Origin: Welwitschia mirabilis
Lineage: Eukaryota; Gnetophyta; Gnetopsida; Welwitschiales
Direction of reading: 5' to 3'
Length of the DNA stretch: 22,888 nt
NCBI GenBank assembly: GCA_051453625.1
Contig: JBOZIK010000001.1
Span: 159,940,162 to 159,963,049, forward strand
The notes beneath the pieces are model-generated. The model was not told where the DNA came from. It did no database searches and saw nothing but the letters and a program-made list of their open reading frames with translations. The first letter of the stretch is position 1. Every line of letters starts with the position of its first letter. Shown piece by piece: positions 1-9,155 of this stretch. Position numbers and translations under genes: made by a program.

Positions 1-142
1 AATTCTTTGAGCAAGCTCTTTGTGAAATAAAGAAAGAGAAGAAATAAAATTTATCGTTTGGGAAATCTTGGTCTCTCTTTTCTTGAGCTCTCTTGTTCAA
101 AATACCAATTTTTAATTTTTTTAAAACCCCACCACACTAGGG

Positions 143-286
143 ATGCATGTAGAATTTTGGGACAATCATTAAACTGCAGATCATTATATAAGTATTGCTG
201 TTTCATTAAACTTCATATCATTATATAAATATTGTTGTTTCATGATTCTAATGCATGTATAATTTTGGGACAATCATTAAACTTCA
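143..286. repeat. Nested imperfect direct repeats, periods 108 and 37 bp
   Basis: A block starting ATGCATGTAGAATTTTGGGA at 143 recurs at 251 with one early difference (period 108; about 36 bp shared). Between them, the 37-bp stretch at 168-204 is repeated at 205-241 with a few mismatches. The two periods overlap, as expected from successive slippage or unequal-exchange events. It lies at the likely 3' end of the LINE and has no coding signal. Confidence 0.75.
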
Positions 287-289
287 TAC

Positions 290-560
290 CATATTAAAAG
301 CTAAAAAATGCTTTAGACCCTAACCTCCACTAAGTTTGTCTCTACATACCTCATTCCACAATAAACTATGCAAAGACTATGGCTTTTCTGACTTTCATAG
401 GTATTGTTTTTTAGCTTTGTCAATGTACTAGGTGACTACAAGTAGGATTTTAAAGTAAGACATAAGAAACATGGACAGAGTCTAAAAGGCACTTTGAAGC
501 AGGTGGATCCTCTTGGCTTAAGAGAGGAGTCTAGCTTTAAATCCATTTAAGCCTTCTTTC
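290..560 (-). pseudogene. LINE ORF2 post-RT region remnant
   Basis: Below the RT the minus strand reads a block like R-L-L-S-x-A-K-R-I-H-L-L-Q-S-A (~490-525), matching the 'LS.GGR..L..SVL' motif of plant LINEs. It is followed by LSMFLMSYFKI (~450-485, the 'LP.Y.MS.FKIP' motif) and then LLWNEVCRDKLSGG (~320-365, the 'W..VC.PK..GGLG' motif). These usually lie between the RT thumb and the C-terminal end of ORF2. Stops separate the blocks. Homology becomes uncertain below ~290. Confidence 0.7.
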
Positions 561-1610
561 ACTTTGAGCATCACCTGCACCTAAGAAAGTTGATTCATTC
601 TTTTAAAGAAAAGAGGCATTCCCAAGTTTGTGGGAAATTTATCCAAAGCACAAAGTTGATTCATTCTTTTAAAGAAAAGAGGCATTCCCAAGTTTGTGGG
701 AAATTTATCCAAAGCACAATGGAGTTGATTGCCTTACTTGTCCATATTTGCCTCTGCCTATACCAAAGCCATAAAGTTTACTTTTTATAAAATTCACTCT
801 TAACCTAGAGGCTTCTTCGAAATCAACAAGGAATTGTTTGATAATCTGCACGTAATCTTCTACTACTTTAAAAAACAAAAATTCAGCATTTATAGACTAA
901 GAAGGATTGACAAAAAATTTGAACCTCCTATTGGTTGAATCTCCTTTAACACCTTCCTATGCCATTCTCTTTAGTGAGTTTTCCATTACTTCCATTTGCC
1001 AAGACAAATAAATGTGATGATATTGGATCCCCTTGCCTTAAGACATTGTGGGGTAAATCCTTCTATTAAGTAGCCATTGATCCTCAAGGTAGAGCTTGCA
1101 CCTAAAAAATAAGTCGTAATTTTCTAAATCCAATGAGTTGGAAAGTCCATTTGTTCTAGTATCTAATCTATACATATCTAATATGCTCTATCATAAGCAT
1201 TATTTAGATCAAGATTTAAGGCTACCTTGGCTTCATTCTTGTAAGATGTAGAATGCACATTCTCCAAAACAAGGATTACTTGATTTGGAGTGGTTCTTTC
1301 TTCAATAAATCCTGCTTACTTTGTTGTACTAAGGAAGGCATAAGAATTTTCATTTATTGTCTAAGAAGCTTGGAAAATATTATATATAGACTATTACACA
1401 AACTACTTTGCCTAAAATCCGTTATTTTCCTAGCATTTTTATTTTTTGGGTATAAAAATAATCTAGGAATGATTAATCTTTTTCATGATTTTTTTTTGTT
1501 CTCCAAAACTCACAAACAGAAGCATAAAGATACTCCTAGATTTCATTCCAGAAAGCTTCACAAAATTCAACCACAAGGCCATCAAGATCTAGACTATCAC
1601 CATTTGGCAT
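560..1610 (-). pseudogene. LINE ORF2 reverse transcriptase remnant
   Basis: Minus-strand pieces in RT order: MPNGDSLDLDG with AFWNEI (~1520-1610, the 'KSPGPDG...FW' block); KITDFRQSSLCNSLYIIFSK (~1370-1440, the ITDFRPISLCN block); AGFIEERTTPNQ (~1280-1315, the QAGFI.GR block); LNLDLNNAYDR (~1185-1220, RT motif A with its catalytic Asp kept at 1208-1210); LRQGDP (~1026-1043); an eroded stretch where YADD should be (~870-890); FEEASRLRVNFIKSKLYGFG (~750-815, thumb); and FPTNLGMPL (twice, see the 66-bp repeat). The QAGFI Gln is a TAA stop, and a frameshift separates the SLCN and AGFI blocks. The succession of motifs makes the identification secure, and the lost YADD makes the enzyme inactive. 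Confidence 0.87.
586..719. repeat. Two perfect 66-bp tandem copies inside the LINE RT remnant
   Basis: Bases 586-651 and 652-717 are identical as far as I can read. The unit is 66 bp (22 codons), so the duplication is in frame on the minus strand and repeats the FPTNLGMPL block. The surrounding LINE is full of substitutions and stops, so the duplication is much younger than the insertion, or the copies have been homogenised, or it is an assembly error. Confidence 0.92.
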
Positions 1611-2124
1611 AAAAAACACAATGCCTTTGAGCTCTTCACTTATTGTAGTGCATTCATATCCTTCTGAGGTAGCTGGATCTTTGAGGCACATTATTGCAAA
1701 GACTACCACCCTTTGAATGATTAATTTTACTACTTACTGCTAGAAGATTCTTATAAAAATGTACTACTATTTTTCTAATTTGCTCTAGGTCTATAACCTA
1801 ATTACTTTATGATGCCTTAAAACCAACTGCTCTATTCCAATCTTCTCTTACAAAAGCATAAGCATGTAAAAGGCAACTATTTTATCACCAAATTTTAGCA
1901 ACTCCATCTTTGCTCTAGTGCTTTCATAGGATTTTTCTTTTTGTTTAATACAATGTAGTTTCTAAGAAGCATTAAATTCCTTCTCTCAAAGCTCATTTTC
2001 TCTTTTTTCAATGTTAATCTTATTCTATATTTCTTCTATCTTATTTTCTATCTCAGCTATCTCTTAAAAGATTTCTTCCTTCAACATCTTCCATGCTTTT
2101 TCCTCCTTTTTCTATTTAGCTACT

Positions 2125-2128
<4 letters not shown>

Positions 2129-2157
<29 letters not shown>
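2129..2157. repeat. (TA)n microsatellite
   Basis: About 14 uninterrupted TA units in the linker between the endonuclease and RT parts of the LINE. It probably grew after the element was inserted. Confidence 0.95.
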
Positions 2158-2159
<2 letters not shown>

Positions 2160-2179
2160 CAAATCTCTATTTCCTCTAC

Positions 2180-2902
2180 ACAATAATGTTCCCACTTAAA
2201 GGTTTTTGGTGGATAATGTCTCTTTTTTTGTTTCTAGGAATAACAACCACTGATCAGATTGAACTCTTGCCACTCTTTTACAAGTCTTGATAGGGAATCA
2301 TTGGATCCATTTAGGAGATGTTATAATTCAATCTAACTTATAGCAAATTCTACTAGTCTCCAATCTATTGCTCTCCCACATATAAGGACAATTTGAAATA
2401 CTAACGTCTATCAAACTCGCACTGCTAATAGCATCCAAAACCACTAAATTCCTTGTATTCCACTAGTTATCCCCTCCAAATTTCTCATTTTATCTTAGAA
2501 CATTATTGGAGTTCCCAACCACTAGAATAAGGTCTTGAATTGAGAGAGTGAAATCTTAAAAATCTAGCCAAAAGTCCTACTTACTTTGAATTGTTACTAA
2601 TTAACAAGAATCCAAATTCATTCTGCCTCAAATTTGCTTGCCACATGACATCTACTTTTTTGACCTAAAGTAGATGGAAGATCCCTTTTCCATACTGTCC
2701 ATTGGCCTCTTTAGCATCCTTGAGGTTATTGAATGATAAAATCATTATTAAGAAAAAATTGTACTTTGAAGATGCTATCAGTTACATCCATTTTTGTTTC
2801 ATGCAGACCCAAAAAAATTTGAACTTTGAAGATTCCACTAGTCTTTGACTTTGACTTTTTGTGGGGGATTATTCAAACACTTCATGTTACTTCTATCCTC
2901 AT
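2180..2902 (-). pseudogene. LINE ORF2 N-terminal endonuclease (APE/EEP-type) remnant
   Basis: An ATG at 2902-2900 is followed, after frame changes, by a stretch matching the usual 'RGLNNP' start of plant LINE ORF2, then LGLHETK at ~2790-2815, equivalent to the LCLQETK motif that holds a catalytic Glu. About 95 codons further on (~2500-2520) is VGNSN where the family has GDFN, so the Asp is replaced by Asn. Next comes GLLDL-like sequence (SLIDV), a W-E-S-N block and R-I-C-Y-K-L-D, matching the TWSN and RLDR blocks. At 2250-2258 the motif reads S-D-Q where the family has S-D-H, so the catalytic His is lost. Stops interrupt the frame in several places. No active nuclease could come from this copy. 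Confidence 0.75.
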
Positions 2903-3112
2903 TTCTAGTTGGAGGATATAAATCCTCTTGGGCTCTTTATCTTTCTTGTTTCCAATATTAGTAAATCTTATTGCTTTTTACTTTGGTTTCTCAAGGGTTT
3001 GATTATTACTAATTGCACGTCACAAGATCCTCTTTTTTTAATTCTTAGATTCACTTTTGTCTAAAGTGAGAATTTCTTCAACCATTTGGTTTTCTTCTTT
3101 TTCTTCTGTATC
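2903..3112 (-). other. Possible LINE ORF1 3' end
   Basis: This stretch lies directly upstream of the ORF2 start on the minus strand. It reads as a Lys/Glu-rich, low-complexity peptide (D-T-E-E-K-E-E-N near 3090, then K/R-rich segments) with a few stops. Plant L1 ORF1 proteins commonly end in a charged tail just before ORF2, so position and composition fit. No zinc knuckle (CCHC) is visible here; it would be in the gap. The call rests mainly on position. Confidence 0.35.
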
Positions 3113-3966
3113 NNNNNNNNNNNNNNNNNNNNNNNNNNNNNNNNNNNNNNNNNNNNNNNNNNNNNNNNNNNNNNNNNNNNNNNNNNNNNNNNNNNNNNNN
3201 NNNNNNNNNNNNNNNNNNNNNNNNNNNNNNNNNNNNNNNNNNNNNNNNNNNNNNNNNNNNNNNNNNNNNNNNNNNNNNNNNNNNNNNNNNNNNNNNNNNN
3301 NNNNNNNNNNNNNNNNNNNNNNNNNNNNNNNNNNNNNNNNNNNNNNNNNNNNNNNNNNNNNNNNNNNNNNNNNNNNNNNNNNNNNNNNNNNNNNNNNNNN
3401 NNNNNNNNNNNNNNNNNNNNNNNNNNNNNNNNNNNNNNNNNNNNNNNNNNNNNNNNNNNNNNNNNNNNNNNNNNNNNNNNNNNNNNNNNNNNNNNNNNNN
3501 NNNNNNNNNNNNNNNNNNNNNNNNNNNNNNNNNNNNNNNNNNNNNNNNNNNNNNNNNNNNNNNNNNNNNNNNNNNNNNNNNNNNNNNNNNNNNNNNNNNN
3601 NNNNNNNNNNNNNNNNNNNNNNNNNNNNNNNNNNNNNNNNNNNNNNNNNNNNNNNNNNNNNNNNNNNNNNNNNNNNNNNNNNNNNNNNNNNNNNNNNNNN
3701 NNNNNNNNNNNNNNNNNNNNNNNNNNNNNNNNNNNNNNNNNNNNNNNNNNNNNNNNNNNNNNNNNNNNNNNNNNNNNNNNNNNNNNNNNNNNNNNNNNNN
3801 NNNNNNNNNNNNNNNNNNNNNNNNNNNNNNNNNNNNNNNNNNNNNNNNNNNNNNNNNNNNNNNNNNNNNNNNNNNNNNNNNNNNNNNNNNNNNNNNNNNN
3901 NNNNNNNNNNNNNNNNNNNNNNNNNNNNNNNNNNNNNNNNNNNNNNNNNNNNNNNNNNNNNNNNNN
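3113..3966. other. Assembly gap (854 N)
   Basis: Unsequenced. If the LINE is full length, this gap should hold much of its ORF1. Reading frames that cross it have no meaning. Confidence 0.99.
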
Positions 3967-4345
3967 GCCTTCTATTGGTTGTAACACTAGCTCCTTTGAT
4001 CTAATGAGATTTTCTGTTCCCAATTCTAGATGTTAAGCTATAGTGGTCCTTCCATCCATTCTTTCATATTATGGTTTTGCTACACTAGCTTTTGTAACTT
4101 CTTTGCAAGATCTTGAACCTAGGGCTTTTCCTTTTGTTTCTTTCATTAGTGTCCAAATGAGCCTCAGGAGACACTTTCAAAATGACTCCCTTGATGATGT
4201 ATCACAAGCCATACTTTCCTTCATGGGTCATGTTTATAAATCCATACATTATTCCAAAATAATTGATATGGTTGATGCAATAATGTATTACAAATTGTCT
4301 TTTCCAAGTTATGCATTTTATGTTCATAAATTTCTTTTTGGTTAA
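3967..4345. other. Unassigned sequence right of the gap, possibly LINE ORF1
   Basis: The plus strand has a 100-codon open frame at 4043-4345 with no family resemblance. It is probably the antisense shadow of something else, because the minus strand reads a basic peptide with stops. Near the gap the minus strand gives L-E-L-G-T-E-N-L-I-R-S-K-E-L (4023-3970), a basic segment that could belong to LINE ORF1. Neither reading is convincing. Confidence 0.25.
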
Positions 4346-6455
4346 TTCGAACATTCAATAAAAGACTTGGTAAATATCTTCTTAGTGATGGTTAATTAAT
4401 TTTATAAAAGCATTAGTTTTTAAAAAATGCAACTTTAGCATTCAATATATGTAACAACTAAGTTAGGATACCTTTTTTTGTCTTTTTTCTTTTTCTAAGT
4501 AGAAGTTTAGATTAGAGAACTATGAGGCCTTCCATAAGCAAACTATCAATGTACAAACTTCATTTTTTAAAAGTTACTGTATTCTAGTACATTTCAAGCC
4601 TATAAACCCTTAACAAAATTTTCTTAAATTCTAAGTTGGTCATATCTATTTACCAGCTTCAACTAGAAACCAATACTGTTTTATGGTTGGTTAAATTCAA
4701 AAGACAATACATAATCGTGCATTAAGCCAAAGTATGTATTACATACAACCTTATATTGTACACTAGGATGGTTACTTAAATCTTAATTAGATCTTAGTGA
4801 AATCATAAAACTCATAATTCCTTTGTATTTTGATACTTAGCATACTTAAAACATATAAAGAAGTGGAGCTTTAATAGCAAATCCGATATTTTAAAATGAT
4901 GTTCCATTCCATAAAGAATAGTGTTTAGAATATTTCATCAAATTGGTTTATTTTAGTACTTGGTGTCAAGTAACAAATAAACTTATAAACAAATATAGAA
5001 AGTAAATTTAAATGAACAAATTCACAAAATGTTATATGAAGCTTTAGATGATTAAGACTAAAGAAGAGTATTTGTATGTAATTAGTGCTTAAAACTAGTA
5101 CATAAAAATTTCTTGCACAAAAACAAATGCAAGAAACAACTCACAAATACTTCTATGCATCATCAGTTATAAACCATTTATAGAATAGTTTATTTAGATG
5201 GGATAGTTAATAAAGATCGTGGTGAAAGATCATGAAACCTCAATTACAATCTCTTAAATACATATTTTATAAATCCAAATTATTTACCATTAAATTGTCA
5301 ATCTAATTACTTTGTTAAATGTTTGCAATTTAGGAATTTTACCTCTTCTTAATTCTTGAAACTATCTTAGGTATTCTAAAACAATTACAATTTTCTTAAT
5401 CCAATTGAATTGAAAATGTATGAGACTTAACTAAAACCTTATCACACAAATACACATAAGAAAGTAAATTCTTAATTAAAGAAACACAAAAAGAAGATAA
5501 CATTATAATGACTGATGAAATATTGAAGTAGAATAATGAATTAATGGAATTCCAATTGCGTGGGTTACCTTCTAGAAGATAACATCATAATGACTAATCA
5601 AATAATGAAGTTGAACAATAAATTAATGGAATCCCAATTGTCAGAGTTACCATCTTCATTTAGTAAGCTATAAACTTGAAGATACTGATAAGAAGGTCAA
5701 ACTATATTTTGTCATAATTGTCTATATTATAACATATGTCCTCATAGAGTTGACTTATTCAATGTACATTTCAATTTACAAAGGTAAATTGGATTAGTCA
5801 TAAAGATATAATTAGACACTATATGCTTCATCATCCAAGTCATCTTTATCACAAAATCATGCCTATTTATTGCTAATGCGTTTTGCTAGAGTTACATAAA
5901 TTTAGCTAAAAATCACAAGAAAAGGACATATACAATATTTTGACAATTAGTAAAGAAAAAGTATTGTTTTAGCATGAGTATTATTTCTAGTATAGTACAC
6001 AATTTTTAGCTTAGTACTAATTATAAACCATAGTTAATAACATTAACGTAAAATGATATTTGAACAATTGTAGAGCTTAGTATATTTTCTTAAGGTTTAT
6101 TGCCTCACAAAACACACTAATAATGAAATTAATATGATCCATTTGCCTAGATTGTAATAAAATTCATAGTGAACCCTGTTGAATATTAATTACAATGCAC
6201 TAAGAACAATGCAGTTTTTAGTGTGTATTATCCTTATTATATGCGAAAATATTTATAATATTAATGTCTATTAACTTGACTTAAGCACAGATGTTCCATG
6301 AAAAAATATTGTGAGTTCACATTGTTAATGGTCGAAATGTAGACTTGGATTAGTGCTGTGTGATCACAAATTGTACAAATAAAACCAACCATATATACTT
6401 AATATAGCTTGTTTCTTTGCTTAGAATCTTATATTTTGCATTCACGAGTTAAAAA
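4346..6455. other. AT-rich non-coding spacer
   Basis: More than 2 kb that is roughly three-quarters A+T by eye, with stops dense in all frames and no recognisable domain, RNA gene or element end. The only structure I see is the 82-bp duplication at 5492-5655. Confidence 0.6.
5492..5655. repeat. Imperfect 82-bp tandem duplication
   Basis: The unit starting AGAAGATAACATTATAATGA at 5492 recurs at 5574. About 13 of 82 positions differ (roughly 84% identity) with no indel, so the duplication is old. No coding content. Confidence 0.85.
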
Positions 6456-6992
6456 NNNNNNNNNNNNNNNNNNNNNNNNNNNNNNNNNNNNNNNNNNNNN
6501 NNNNNNNNNNNNNNNNNNNNNNNNNNNNNNNNNNNNNNNNNNNNNNNNNNNNNNNNNNNNNNNNNNNNNNNNNNNNNNNNNNNNNNNNNNNNNNNNNNNN
6601 NNNNNNNNNNNNNNNNNNNNNNNNNNNNNNNNNNNNNNNNNNNNNNNNNNNNNNNNNNNNNNNNNNNNNNNNNNNNNNNNNNNNNNNNNNNNNNNNNNNN
6701 NNNNNNNNNNNNNNNNNNNNNNNNNNNNNNNNNNNNNNNNNNNNNNNNNNNNNNNNNNNNNNNNNNNNNNNNNNNNNNNNNNNNNNNNNNNNNNNNNNNN
6801 NNNNNNNNNNNNNNNNNNNNNNNNNNNNNNNNNNNNNNNNNNNNNNNNNNNNNNNNNNNNNNNNNNNNNNNNNNNNNNNNNNNNNNNNNNNNNNNNNNNN
6901 NNNNNNNNNNNNNNNNNNNNNNNNNNNNNNNNNNNNNNNNNNNNNNNNNNNNNNNNNNNNNNNNNNNNNNNNNNNNNNNNNNNNNNNNNNNN
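6456..6992. other. Assembly gap (537 N) with identical 12-bp edges
   Basis: The 12 bases ACGAGTTAAAAA stand directly left of the gap (6444-6455) and directly right of it (6993-7004). This may be an overlap the assembler did not merge, or a repeat edge or target-site duplication around the missing sequence. Confidence 0.97.
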
Positions 6993-7004
6993 ACGAGTTA
7001 AAAA

Positions 7005-7567
7005 TAATTTGAAAAGCTTCAAAGACTGAACTTACAGATTTTTGACAAAGAAAAATTGCATAGTAATATTTTAACCATTACAACATCATTAAAAAGCATA
7101 AGTAAAGTATACATCTATATGGTTTCAAAAACAATATTATAGACACAAAAATATTTCAATCAATAAACAATAATGTTTCAAACATTTTTAATGTATCTTT
7201 CATACAAGTGTCTTAAAAGCATTCAATGCATTTGAACTTGTCTGAAATATGGAGGGAATCAGTTCTTTGTAAATCATGCTTTATTTGGAAAACATAGAAT
7301 CTCCTCTAAGTTTTGGTTTTGTAATTTTCTCCTTCCTTTTTATTAATGCGTTATAACACTGTATTGTAAGCTTCGTTAATTTCCATCATTTTCACTCTTT
7401 AGTGTTTTGGGGCTATGATATATTTTAGCTACTATACATCCTTTAGGACGGCATGATGAAACTGAGACCCATACAACTAGATGCATGTACTCCAGATAAT
7501 TAATTGCATGGTATACCCTCGTCCCAAAAGAATGATTACAATTATTTGATGTAAAACAATGACTCTT
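7005..7567. other. 3' flank of the minus-strand gene; nothing further identified
   Basis: This lies between the gap and the stop codon at 7570-7568. It should contain the 3' UTR and poly(A) signals of the gene to its right. The minus strand has AT-rich candidates such as AAATAATTG just past the stop, but no classic AATAAA that I would commit to. No repeat or RNA gene seen. Confidence 0.4.
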
Positions 7568-7882
7568 CTATTCTTTTTGTTTCCCAAAGGCTTCAGCTAG
7601 ATTATGAGCTCTAGCTTGGATTTCTTTTAAGTACTCACAGAGAATCCTTTGCTGATATGATCCATTCACCTGTTAAAGAGAGCTTTTGTACTAAATGTTT
7701 ATGTTTGGAGTATAATGATTGGGAAATAACTCAAATGGATGAATGGTTCTGTATTCTTACAGTTCGTATTAGTGTCCTTTCTACTCTTTTATTGACAACG
7801 GCATCAAATTCTTCAATTGTTATCTTTCCTCCACCATATATCAATCCATTAATCAGTAACTCATTCCATTCTTCTTCGTTTG
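7568..7882 (-). CDS. Last two exons of an unidentified protein-coding gene (partial)
   Basis: The penultimate exon is 7882-7761. It follows a good acceptor (pyrimidine-rich tract ending TTTTGTTGTAG) and ends at ACT before a GTAAGA donor. The 91-bp intron is 7760-7670 and ends TTTAACAG. The last exon is 7669-7568 and ends in TAG at 7570-7568. Both sides of the intron are phase 0, and the joined frame stays open for about 73 codons. The first exon starts in mid-codon, so more exons lie upstream (higher coordinates), but I could not find them. The peptide is hydrophilic and normal in composition: an acidic start (NEEEWNELL), a glycine turn (IYGGGK), the segment IEEFDAVVNKRVERTL, then an amphipathic helix-like end (EYLKEIQARAHNLAEAFG) and a Lys/Glu tail. 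I do not recognise the family and propose no function. It could be a functional gene or a gene fragment. Confidence 0.62.
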
Positions 7883-8769
7883 CTACAACAAAAGATTGAA
7901 TGATTTCAACAAAATATATATGATGACATTGTATACAACAAAGCAACTTAAGTCAACAGTATAAATTTAAGAGCAAAAACAGTTGGATAAGCTTTCCTCA
8001 AAAGACTTTATTTTCACAAACATGATATTAAACACTTACAATTTATAAATTTGCACTTATTAACATATCAGAAAACTAAGCTTGCAAAAAAGAAGGTTTT
8101 TAATATGGTCTTTGTAGGTAAAAGGGAACAATACTTGGACCATGGCAAATGCTAAAGAAGAAACACACCAATACTGATCCCAGTCCTCTAAAGGATTCAG
8201 GCAGGTAGTAAAAAATTTAAATGAAGATGAGAATGAATTTGACTTGTGTTTGGCTTCTTGAGCAATCTTGTAGTTTGAGTTGTAACTTGTTTTTCACAGT
8301 TCAATAGTTTCCCAGTTAAGCTAAAGAAGAGTAGTTTTATTTGTTGATGTTCTTTTCCTTCTCTCGAAAGATTCAACATTGCAATATACTTTTGAATAGA
8401 TAAGTTGTCATCTCTAAGTTAAAGGGCCAGCTGGAAACACAGCAGATCTTTTTATACAACTTAGAAAAAGCTCTCATGATCAAGGTTTAACCTAGAACAT
8501 TTGCCCATAGCTTAGTAAGAATGTGGTTGTTGAGTGCTGAAATTGATATACCCAATTCCTGTTTTGTTCTTATAAAACAATACAAAAGAAATTGATAATG
8601 CTGCTAATTTTTATCTTGTTCATCACATAGGTTTAGAAATTTCAAGATTTTAAAACCCCTCTTTGAACAAATTGATCATCTGTCCTTAGAAGACCTTTTC
8701 CTTCAGTTGTTTTTTTGTTGGTTAATCTAGGCCAGTTCCAGAGAAAACACCTCCAAACACTTGCCCTTT

Positions 8770-8873
8770 ATGCAACATATCGTGTAGTTCTTTTAGATTG
8801 AAGTCACAAGGATTGCTGTTTATGCAACATATCATGTGATTCTTTCAGATTGAAGTCACAAGGCTTACTGCTT
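8770..8873. repeat. Imperfect 52-bp tandem duplication
   Basis: The block ATGCAACATATCGTGTAGTT from 8770 recurs at 8822 as ATGCAACATATCATGTGATT. Both continue with a nearly identical AGATTGAAGTCACAAGG segment. Several mismatches show it is not recent. No coding signal. Confidence 0.85.
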
Positions 8874-9091
8874 CAATGGTTCCTTAAGGGGTGACCACAA
8901 GTGAACTTAACAGAAGTGACAATGCATAAGCCTTGGCTTATAAACAACTTAAAATGTCATGTGAAACTTTGGATGCTTCGGAGTTATTTTTAAATGATTG
9001 CTGAAAGAATGAATGATTTAGAGTCATCGATGGCTAGTGGGTAGATATGATCTTCATAGTGTCAAACCTTGTTGATTTATTGGGTCTTTGA

Positions 9092-9155
9092 AATGAATAA
9101 TTTTGTCAAGTGAATAGTTCACCAATGAATAATTTGGTCAAGTAAAGAGTTCACT
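9092..9155. repeat. Imperfect 32-bp tandem duplication
   Basis: AATGAATAATTTTGTCAAGT at 9092 recurs at 9124 as AATGAATAATTTGGTCAAGT; both are followed by an AGTTCAC segment. Confidence 0.8.

Larger units (their letters stand above)
290..3112 (-). mobile_element. Degenerate L1-type LINE (non-LTR retrotransposon), 5' side lost in assembly gap
   Basis: Translating the minus strand in pieces gives, in the order of a plant L1 ORF2: an endonuclease start (around 2902), the endonuclease body (to ~2200), a linker, reverse transcriptase (~1610 to ~560) and the conserved post-RT region (~560 to ~290). The pieces lie in different frames and are broken by many stops, so the copy is dead. LINEs of this type copy themselves by target-primed reverse transcription, nicking DNA with the endonuclease and extending from the nick with the RT. 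The 5' part (ORF1) would fall in or beyond the N gap at 3113. The 3' end and poly(A) tail were not located and may lie left of the window; homology fades below ~290. The order and identity of the motifs make the family call firm; exact ends are not. Confidence 0.87.

Noticed and set aside
1253-1612. 119-codon plus-strand ORF
   Set aside because: It is antisense to the LINE RT blocks ITDFR, SLCN and AGFI on the minus strand, which explain the sequence better.
3057-4036. Three ~315-codon open frames across the gap on both strands
   Set aside because: They are open only because N runs contain no stop codons; the real bases at either side are too few to support a gene.
6409-7029. Open frames of ~200 codons across the second gap
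   Set aside because: Same artefact of N bases; the edges also repeat the same 12 bases.
8101-8379. Minus-strand frames that might be upstream exons of the 7568-7882 gene
   Set aside because: No stretch combined a good acceptor, a good donor and the phase needed to join 7882.
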